From contig JACRDF010000050.1 in NCBI GenBank assembly GCA_016212925.1, positions 62,001 through 126,000 on the forward strand: 64,000 nt of DNA. Reading direction: 5' to 3'. Below the pieces are notes generated by a model, which was given only the letters and a program-made list of their open reading frames with translations, did not search any database and had not been told where the DNA came from. Position 1 is the first letter of the stretch; each line of letters opens with the position of its first letter. Below, one piece after another: positions 58,162 through 64,000 of this stretch. This DNA is from Desulfomonile tiedjei. GTDB lineage: Bacteria; Desulfobacterota; Desulfomonilia; Desulfomonilales; Desulfomonilaceae. The translations under genes and the position numbers were made by a program.

Positions 58162-59325
58162 TCAGCCTCGGACGCCGTAGATATTGTATTCAAAAGTCTT
58201 TTCGGCAAGGGCCGTCTCTACCATCCGGCAAACATCTTCCGGCGTGACGTCTCTCTGGCCGATTCCAGCGATCATACAATGGACCTTGGGACGTTGCGGC
58301 TCGTGATACATTATGGCTCGTATCTCGGAAGTTACGGGCGCGTTGCCTGCGCCCAGGGCTATGGCCCTATCGAGGACCACCACGTCCTTGGCCCCGGCCA
58401 GCGCTTTCCTTATCTCAGCCAGTGGAAACGGTCTCCACAGTCGAAGTCTTACAAGGCCCACTTTCTGTCCCTTTTCGCGCATCTGGTCCACCGCCAGGGA
58501 AGCAGTTTCGCACATGGTCCCCATTGTAAGAATCAGGGTTTCCGCGTCGTCGGCCTTGTAAAGTTCAACCGCTGAATATTTCCTCCCGGTCAGTTCGGCC
58601 AGTTCGTTCCAGGCCTTGTCAATAACAGGCCGTGAGTTCTTTAGGGCCACATCGTGAGCCATCTTTTGCTCCACGTAAATCTCCGGCATACCGAATGCGC
58701 CCATGGTCACAACCTTGTCCGGATGGAGCCGATTCAGAGGTTTGAACGGCGGCAGATACTTCTTGACCATGTCCTTGTCCCAGAATTCGATGGGCTCGAT
58801 AACATGAGTCAGAATAAAGCCATCCACATTGACCATCACAGGCAGCGACACAGCCGGGTCTTCGGCCACTCTGAACGCGTGAAATATCGAGTCGTAGACC
58901 TCTTGTCCGTTTTCGCAGAACACTTGTATCCAGCCGCAGTCTCGTACCATCATGGTGTCGGAATGGTCGTTCCAGATGGACAGAGGACCGCTCAACGCCC
59001 TATTAGATAAAAACATAACGATGGGCAGGCGCATGGAAGCGGCGATATACACTATTTCGGCCATAAGAGCCAGCCCCTGGGACGCGGTAGCCGTGAAAGT
59101 TCGAGCGCCGGCAGCCGCGGAGCCGCAACACACGCTCATTGCCGAATGTTCCGATTCCACCGGCACGAATTCCGCATCGAGGTGCCCGTTGGCTACCATT
59201 TCGGACAGGTGCTCGACCACATGAGTTTGAGGGGTAATCGGGTACGCGGCGACGACATCCGTGTCGCACAGACCAACAGCTTCAGCCGCCGCGATGGAGA
59301 CCTCTATGCCAACTTTTTTACCCAT
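58162..59325 (-). CDS. porA: Pyruvate:ferredoxin oxidoreductase, alpha subunit
   Basis: 387 residues from ATG at 59323-59325, two bases after the porD stop, with GGAGGAGG upstream; the longer frame is rejected. Motifs are AYPITPQTHVVEHLS, ESEHSAMSVCCGSAAAG, TATASQGLALM and LSNRALSGPLSIWNDHSD, followed by NVDGFILTH, the POR alpha pattern. The C-terminal half has the transketolase-C-like fold with LRLWRPFP. It binds substrate together with PorB. Confidence 0.94.
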   Translation of the reverse strand: MGKKVGIEVSIAAAEAVGLCDTDVVAAYPITPQTHVVEHLSEMVANGHLDAEFVPVESEHSAMSVCCGSAAAGARTFTATASQGLALMAEIVYIAASMRLPIVMFLSNRALSGPLSIWNDHSDTMMVRDCGWIQVFCENGQEVYDSIFHAFRVAEDPAVSLPVMVNVDGFILTHVIEPIEFWDKDMVKKYLPPFKPLNRLHPDKVVTMGAFGMPEIYVEQKMAHDVALKNSRPVIDKAWNELAELTGRKYSAVELYKADDAETLILTMGTMCETASLAVDQMREKGQKVGLVRLRLWRPFPLAEIRKALAGAKDVVVLDRAIALGAGNAPVTSEIRAIMYHEPQRPKVHCMIAGIGQRDVTPEDVCRMVETALAEKTFEYNIYGVRG

Positions 59326-59327
59326 TG

Positions 59328-59621
59328 TCAGCCCTCCTCCTCCATGTCTATGGCATCCACAGGGCATTCATGGGCGCAAATCCCGCAACCCTTGCAATAA
59401 TCATAGTTCCATACCATGACGTTGTTCTCGTAATCCGGAGAGATTGACGAATCCGGACACATTATGAAGCATCGCCAACATCGGATGCAGATCTCTTCCT
59501 TATAAACAGGTCTCTGGGAGCGCCATGCTCCGGTATGGTAGCAACTGGCATTGCCGGGCTCGGTGATCACTCCGCCGGGCTCTATCTCTTGCCACTTGAT
59601 TTCATCCATCGGTTTAGTCAC
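59328..59621 (-). CDS. porD: Pyruvate:ferredoxin oxidoreductase, delta (ferredoxin) subunit
   Basis: 97 residues from GTG at 59619-59621 with GGAGG five bases upstream; an in-frame start eight codons earlier lies before that site. Two [4Fe-4S] motifs are present: CIRCWRCFIMCP and CKGCGICAHECP, spaced as in 2[4Fe-4S] ferredoxins. It relays electrons out of the POR complex. It sits between porC (76 bp) and porA (2 bp). Confidence 0.95.
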   Translation of the reverse strand: MTKPMDEIKWQEIEPGGVITEPGNASCYHTGAWRSQRPVYKEEICIRCWRCFIMCPDSSISPDYENNVMVWNYDYCKGCGICAHECPVDAIDMEEEG

Positions 59622-59697
59622 ATTGTCCTCCGTTGAAAGAAACACCGTTCACTTTCCGGTCAATGGTCCGGCAACCTGAGCCGGGCTTCGAGTTCCA

Positions 59698-60246
59698 TCA
59701 TTCTGTGACGGTTGTTTCGTTGTACGCTCTTTCCATAGCTTCTATGTTCCTTGGGGCAATTTTTCCGAATCGCCGCTTGAACGGTTCTTTCAGGGCTTCC
59801 AGGGCCATCAGGTTGGTCCCTTTGACCAGTGCGCCTACCATGGTCGTGTTGGTGATTGGCAGTCCGATTACTTCTCGGGCGATACGGCTGGCGTCCACTA
59901 AGGCTAATCGCCCTTTGTAAGAGAGCTGCTTCCGGATGGCTTGTGGATCCTGGGACGAGTTTATGATCAGGATACCATTTTCGCGCAGGCCTTCTGCGGG
60001 ATTGCCGATGTCCAGAAGTGAAGGATCTAGGACGATGACCACGTCCGGGTTGTACACTTTCGATCTCAGGCGAACCGGCTGTTCATCCACCCTGGCGAAA
60101 GCAACCACTGGGGCCCCTCTCCTCTCCGGTCCGAAACTCGGAAAGGCGGTGGCATACCTACCCGTGTCAATGGCTGCCTGGGCCACAAGCTCAGCAGAAG
60201 TCACAGCTCCCTGCCCGCCTCGGCCGTGAAATCTCATTTCGATCAT
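59698..60246 (-). CDS. porC: Pyruvate:ferredoxin oxidoreductase, gamma subunit
   Basis: 182 residues from ATG at 60244-60246 with AAAGGAG upstream. It begins MIEMRFHGRGGQGAVTSAELVAQAA, the signature of POR gamma, followed by SFGPERRGAPVVAFARVD and NPDVVIVLDPSLL. It is first of the por genes, 14 bp after a small HTH gene on the same strand. Confidence 0.95.
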   Translation of the reverse strand: MIEMRFHGRGGQGAVTSAELVAQAAIDTGRYATAFPSFGPERRGAPVVAFARVDEQPVRLRSKVYNPDVVIVLDPSLLDIGNPAEGLRENGILIINSSQDPQAIRKQLSYKGRLALVDASRIAREVIGLPITNTTMVGALVKGTNLMALEALKEPFKRRFGKIAPRNIEAMERAYNETTVTE

Positions 60247-60260
60247 GGCTGCTCCTTTAG

Positions 60261-60662
60261 TCAATCGAAGTTCTCATCTTCTTCGTCAAAGTCATCTACA
60301 AGGGGATAACTCATCTGGTCGTTTATTATTTCCATGCAATTCATCAAGTGGAACTTTGCCTGAGCGAGTTCCAGGATCTCTGAAGGAAGCATTTCCTTCT
60401 TCCGCAGATACGCGTCTATCCTTTCATTCAACTCACTGATGTGACGCAAATCCATTTTGTAGAAATCAGAATCTGCCGTTTCGGACTCTTCGGGGCCGGT
60501 GACGGACTGAACGAGCTTCATATCCCATTCATCAAGCTTCTTCCACCGGGCCACCGTCGCGGGATGAACGCCCAGTTGTTTGGCCAAATCTTTGTTTGTG
60601 ATGCGGCCTCTGTCTTGCAAAAATGTCCTTTCCGCTGTCTTACGGTGATCGTTTTTTCTCAT
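60261..60662 (-). CDS. Small HTH protein upstream of por operon
   Basis: 133 residues with GAGGAGG just before the ATG. The N-terminal HTH (RITNKDLAKQLGVHPATVARWKKLDEWD) resembles the DNA-binding end of phage terminase small subunits and related regulators. The centre (SELNERIDAYLRKKEML) is helical and the tail very acidic (VDDFDEEDENFD). There are no phage genes around. Its position 14 bp before porC suggests co-transcription and perhaps control of the por genes, which is an inference. Confidence 0.65.
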   Translation of the reverse strand: MRKNDHRKTAERTFLQDRGRITNKDLAKQLGVHPATVARWKKLDEWDMKLVQSVTGPEESETADSDFYKMDLRHISELNERIDAYLRKKEMLPSEILELAQAKFHLMNCMEIINDQMSYPLVDDFDEEDENFD

Positions 60663-60903
60663 GGGGCCTCCTCCTCACCGCGCTCCGTGTAGTTGACAAA
60701 GTTGCCGGAACGTAAATATTTTATACTAGCAAACGTCATGCTCCCGATCAAGGAGTATCGAGGCTGATTGGCGGGCCGTTCACAATAATAGTCGGATTGC
60801 ACAAAACGCGAAAGAACAAACAGTCAACGCGTTTCCCATTCCTATGGAGCCTCCGCTCTTCCGCCTTATCCGGAACAGCGGCCGGCGCGAACCTTTGAGA
60901 AAA

Positions 60904-62736
60904 ATGCCTGTTACCGAAGAATTCCTGAAGAATCTCCCTACCAGCCCAGGGGTCTACCTTATGGCCGACCGCAACGGCAAGGTCCTTTATGTGGGAAAGG
61001 CCGGGAATCTCAGAAATCGGGTCCGGAGTTACTTTGTCCAGGGACGCGACGAAAGGCCCAAAATCCAATTCCTGATGCCGCGGGTTGACAGTATTCAGAC
61101 AATTCTTACGCAGACTGAAAAAGAAGCTCTGATCCTGGAAAATAACCTAATCAAGCAACACCGGCCCCGATTCAACGTCAACCTGCGTGACGACAAGTCG
61201 TTTTTTTCTCTGAGACTGAATGTGTCCCATCCCTTCCCGAGGCTGACGCTGGTCAGGACTCAGCGCGTGAAACCTGACGGGGAACGCTATTTCGGCCCTT
61301 ATTCGTCGGCACGGGACGCTCGGATTACGTTGAATTTTATCCGCAGGCTCTTCCCGTTGCGCCAGTGCACCGAGAGGCAACTGGCTACCTGTAAGAGGCC
61401 GTGCCTGAACTGCCAGATGAAGCGATGCCTCTGCCCTTGCGCGGGTAAAGTAGATCCCGAGGAATATGCGCGCATGGTGCAAGGGGTCACCTTGCTGCTA
61501 CAGGGACGCAGCGAGGACTTGATCAAATCCTTGAAACGAGGAATGGAGGAAGCCGCGGCGGATCTGCGTTTCGAAGAGGCGGCCCGTATCCGGGATCGCC
61601 TGGCTTCGGTGGAGAGGACCCTGGAGGCACAGAATGTTTCCTTCTTTCACTTGAAGGACCAGGACGTGATTGCTCTTTTATCCGGGGACGGCGACATTTT
61701 CGTGGTTGAGGTGCTTTCCTTTCGCAAGGGCAATCTGCTTTCAAGCGATTCCTTCCTTTTGCGCAACCCCGCTCTCGATGAAGAGGAGGTGCTGACTTCG
61801 TCCATCAAGCAATATTACGGGTCGGGCGCTTTTGTTCCGAAAGAGGTGCTGGTCGCTCGTCCCATCGAGCAGCCCGAGTTGATAGAAGCCTGGCTTTCTG
61901 AACTGCGCGGCAACAAGGTGACTCTGAGGGTCCCATCGCGCGGTCACGGCGCACGCCTGATGCAGTTGGCGCTCAAGAACGCTCACGATGCCTTGCTGCG
62001 TGAGAAACAGAGAGATTCCGCGCAGAAATCTCTGGAAAGGGTCGCAGCCAAGCTCGGCCTACCCGCGGCGCCCGGATTGATCGAGGGGTATGACATCTCC
62101 AACATCGCGGGAACTCAACCGGTAGGTGTCAAGGTAGCTTTCCGCGACGGTCAACCCGATAAGGCGGCTTATCGTAAATACAAAATCAGAGGCTTTTCAG
62201 ATCAAGATGACCCGGGCATGATCCATCAGACAATAACTAGGCGACTGGGGCACAGCGACGAAGGGCCTTTGCCGGATTTGTTCCTGATTGATGGCGGCAA
62301 ATCCCAACTCAATGCGGCCTGCGCAGCGTTGCAAGAACAATTGGGACGCGAATTCCCACCGGTGGCCTCAATTGCCAAGGCTCGCGAAGAAGATCAGCCG
62401 GAACGCTTTTACCTGCCCAACCGAAAGAACCCTGTGATTTTTCCTCACGGTGACCCGGGCCTCATGCTGTTGATGCGGGTAAGAGACGAGGCGCATAGAT
62501 TCGTTCACACCTTCCACACGAAGAGTCGCACAAAGGCCGTAATTCGTTCAGCTCTGGACGACATTCCCGGAATTGGCCCCAAAAAGAGAGCCGCACTCCT
62601 GAAGCGGTTCAAAAGTGTTAAGGAAATGCTCGCGGCGTCGGATCAGGAAATCAGAGCGGTTCCGGGCATCAATCAAAAAGATGTGGAACGAATACGAGAT
62701 CACTTCAAAGAGGAAGAAATAGGCCTCACGGTGTAG
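60904..62736 (+). CDS. uvrC: UvrABC excinuclease subunit C
   Basis: 610 residues from ATG 60904, chosen because family members start about 15 residues before PGVYLM; a start at 60844 would add 20 residues. The GIY-YIG nuclease is PTSPGVYLMADRNGKVLYVG. A Cys-rich patch (CTERQLATCKRPCLNCQMK, then CLCPC) matches the iron-sulfur ligand region of UvrC. A UVR motif lies near residue 205-240, then the RNase H-like nuclease (EGYDISNIAGTQPVG, LIDGGKSQLNAA), and a helix-hairpin-helix (IPGIGPKKRAALLKRF). It makes the dual incision in nucleotide excision repair. Confidence 0.96.
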   Translation: MPVTEEFLKNLPTSPGVYLMADRNGKVLYVGKAGNLRNRVRSYFVQGRDERPKIQFLMPRVDSIQTILTQTEKEALILENNLIKQHRPRFNVNLRDDKSFFSLRLNVSHPFPRLTLVRTQRVKPDGERYFGPYSSARDARITLNFIRRLFPLRQCTERQLATCKRPCLNCQMKRCLCPCAGKVDPEEYARMVQGVTLLLQGRSEDLIKSLKRGMEEAAADLRFEEAARIRDRLASVERTLEAQNVSFFHLKDQDVIALLSGDGDIFVVEVLSFRKGNLLSSDSFLLRNPALDEEEVLTSSIKQYYGSGAFVPKEVLVARPIEQPELIEAWLSELRGNKVTLRVPSRGHGARLMQLALKNAHDALLREKQRDSAQKSLERVAAKLGLPAAPGLIEGYDISNIAGTQPVGVKVAFRDGQPDKAAYRKYKIRGFSDQDDPGMIHQTITRRLGHSDEGPLPDLFLIDGGKSQLNAACAALQEQLGREFPPVASIAKAREEDQPERFYLPNRKNPVIFPHGDPGLMLLMRVRDEAHRFVHTFHTKSRTKAVIRSALDDIPGIGPKKRAALLKRFKSVKEMLAASDQEIRAVPGINQKDVERIRDHFKEEEIGLTV

Positions 62737-63072
62737 CGAAAAATGGCCGCGAGAAGAAATGCGAGCGTAGCTTGAGGAACCAAAAACTTCCTTGCTTACC
62801 GCGCCGAAAAACTTCTTATACCGAGTGCCCAATTTTTTGTGGGAATGCGGCTAGTCCGTGTAGGGGCAGGCCCCCGTGCCTGCCCTAGGCCCAACGAGAC
62901 GCCAAGATAAGGGCGGACGCGGGGGTCCGCGCCGTACGGGAAGCTGAGGCCTCTCTTCAAACCTGTGACGTACCATCGCACACTATCCCGTGGGAACAAT
63001 CGGACAGTATTTCTGGCAACTAAATGTACGTGTTACGTCAGGGTACCTTGGTCCTCGAATTCTTTCCTCAAA
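62737..63072. other. Convergent intergenic region with dispersed repeat
   Basis: 336 bp between the ends of uvrC and the radical SAM gene, mostly repeat copy B. No gene and no clear terminator. Confidence 0.5.
62819..63022. repeat. Dispersed repeat, copy B
   Basis: Partner of 53624-53827. It contains GTAGGGGCAGG at 62860 pairing with TGCCTGCCCTA at about 62877, so the palindrome is better kept here than in copy A. Confidence 0.75.
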
Positions 63073-64000
63073 TCAAGTGCGGTTCCTTGAAAACAACAAA
63101 GGTAGAGCGGCTCTTAGCCTCAGAGAAAAGGGTATTTTCCCCGCGTATATTCTCCGGTGAAGGTTGACGCCATAATAGAATCTGTAAACGAAGTTCAGCA
63201 GCGGCTTGAGCCAGGGCATTTTGGCTAAGGCAGGGTAAAATCTCCGGACCCAAGGGAAATCCACCATAATAGAAAACAGACGGTGCAAGGTTTCTACCTT
63301 TGCTTTGAAGTCAGGCGGCAGATTTAGTATCGAGCTCGTGAACTGGCTTTCAAATGTTGCCTGACCTTCGCCAAGTAAGCCGATTTCCTTACAATAATGC
63401 TCAATGTGAGTGCCAGGATACGGCTGAAAGATCGACGCGTCTGAAAAATCCGATCCGACCGCACTATTCAAATTGACGGTACGGATCATGTCCTGCTCGG
63501 TCTCATTCGGGAGGCCGATCATGTTGACAATATACAGGCGCATCCCATGCCTTTTTAAGATCGCTGCCGCATCTATTATCCTTTCATCGCCCATCTGCCG
63601 ATTCAGCACATTCCTTCGGATGGCCTCGCTGCCGGACTCAATGGCCATGCATACGGAATAACATCCGGCCTCTTTCAGGAGCCTCGCATAATCATTGGTT
63701 ACCATGTTGGGCCGGGCATAGCACAGAAATGGAAGACCGATCTTTTTCGGATAGGTCACGCAGAATTCTTCGAGCCAACTTCGTTTAAGCCCGAAAACAT
63801 CGTCCTGAAACTTGACGAAGCTCAAGGGATATCGGCTTCCAACGGACGCTAATTCTTCCATCAAGTATGAAACACTCTTGGTCCTAACAACGTGTCCTTT
63901 GCCTCTATAAAGCTCGTGGTAGGCGTGGTTGAAGCAGTAGGTGCACTTGAAAGGACAGCCTCGTCCAGCGAAAAACGACTTTATGGGGGAGCCCGCCAAG
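63073..64000 (-). CDS. Radical SAM protein, N-terminus beyond window edge
   Basis: At least 309 codons, open to the right edge. GRGCPFKCTYC near the edge is the CxxxCxxC motif that binds the [4Fe-4S] cluster of radical SAM enzymes, and CMAIESGSEAIRRNVLNR and YIVNMIGLPNETEQDM are typical of B12-dependent radical SAM proteins (the B12-binding domain would be N-terminal, off the window). The C-terminal region (FYRFYYGVNLHRRIYAGKIP) matches members that sit in glycan or lipid modification clusters. The reaction is unknown. Confidence 0.85.
   Translation of the reverse strand, partial: LAGSPIKSFFAGRGCPFKCTYCFNHAYHELYRGKGHVVRTKSVSYLMEELASVGSRYPLSFVKFQDDVFGLKRSWLEEFCVTYPKKIGLPFLCYARPNMVTNDYARLLKEAGCYSVCMAIESGSEAIRRNVLNRQMGDERIIDAAAILKRHGMRLYIVNMIGLPNETEQDMIRTVNLNSAVGSDFSDASIFQPYPGTHIEHYCKEIGLLGEGQATFESQFTSSILNLPPDFKAKVETLHRLFSIMVDFPWVRRFYPALAKMPWLKPLLNFVYRFYYGVNLHRRIYAGKIPFSLRLRAALPLLFSRNRT

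Overview
The window reads as chromosome of an anaerobic Gram-negative bacterium, most likely a Desulfobacterota (former Deltaproteobacteria) sulfate-reducing or syntrophic lineage. The evidence is a four-subunit pyruvate:ferredoxin oxidoreductase, a DsrMK/TmcBC-type membrane cytochrome plus HdrD-like iron-sulfur protein pair, hydrogenase maturation genes hypF-C-D-E, an FdhE-type formate dehydrogenase accessory gene, a corrinoid adenosyltransferase and typical Gram-negative envelope genes (MltD lipoprotein, PBP1A, HtrA, periplasmic parvulin). The phylum is an inference; no rRNA or tRNA gene was seen. No prophage, insertion sequence, transposase or CRISPR array was recognised.

Layout. 1-5.4 kb (minus): guaB (cut by the window edge), sppA, a lone ABC ATPase, a transglutaminase-like membrane protein and a PHP phosphoesterase. 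5.8-17.5 kb (plus): a zinc-ribbon/GYF membrane protein, a SHOCT-like repeat protein, a giant GlmS-like amidotransferase/SIS protein, a LysM protein with a near-consensus promoter, then dprA and topA. 17.9-22.8 kb (minus): a small secreted protein, a tandem SUMF1-like plus PDZ protein and a parvulin. 23.1-30.9 kb (plus): a degenerate histidine kinase, mltD, fdhE and a PBP1A-HtrA pair coupled by an ATGA overlap. 30.9-32.1 kb (minus): cobO and a small secreted protein. 32.3-39.9 kb (plus): hypF, hypC, hypD, hypE, glutamate dehydrogenase and a Tat-exported metallo-beta-lactamase-fold protein. 40.7-49.0 kb (minus): a MurG/GT28-like glycosyltransferase, a complete oligopeptide ABC transporter (oppABCDF) and ssb. 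49.3-56.8 kb (plus): an HTH/zinc-ribbon regulator, cysE, ilvC, an orphan SMC/RecF-like ATPase and the DsrMK-like pair. 57.2-60.7 kb (minus): porCDAB behind a small HTH gene. Then uvrC (plus) and a radical SAM protein cut by the right edge.

How the genes fit together. PBP1A, HtrA, MltD, LysM, SppA and parvulin form an envelope-maintenance theme. POR supplies reduced ferredoxin and acetyl-CoA, the DsrMK-like pair would move quinone electrons to a thiol/disulfide or cytochrome partner, and HypCDEF and FdhE serve hydrogenases and formate dehydrogenases encoded elsewhere. The intergenic space is rich in short palindromes: several REP-like families, a perfect 30-bp inverted repeat, a REP cluster with imperfect terminal inverted repeats, and a dispersed repeat of at least 204 bp present twice. 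The most unusual proteins are the 1137-residue GlmS-like enzyme, the double SUMF1-PDZ fusion, and the HisKA protein with an eroded ATPase domain. I found no clear-cut new multi-gene system; these are the best leads.
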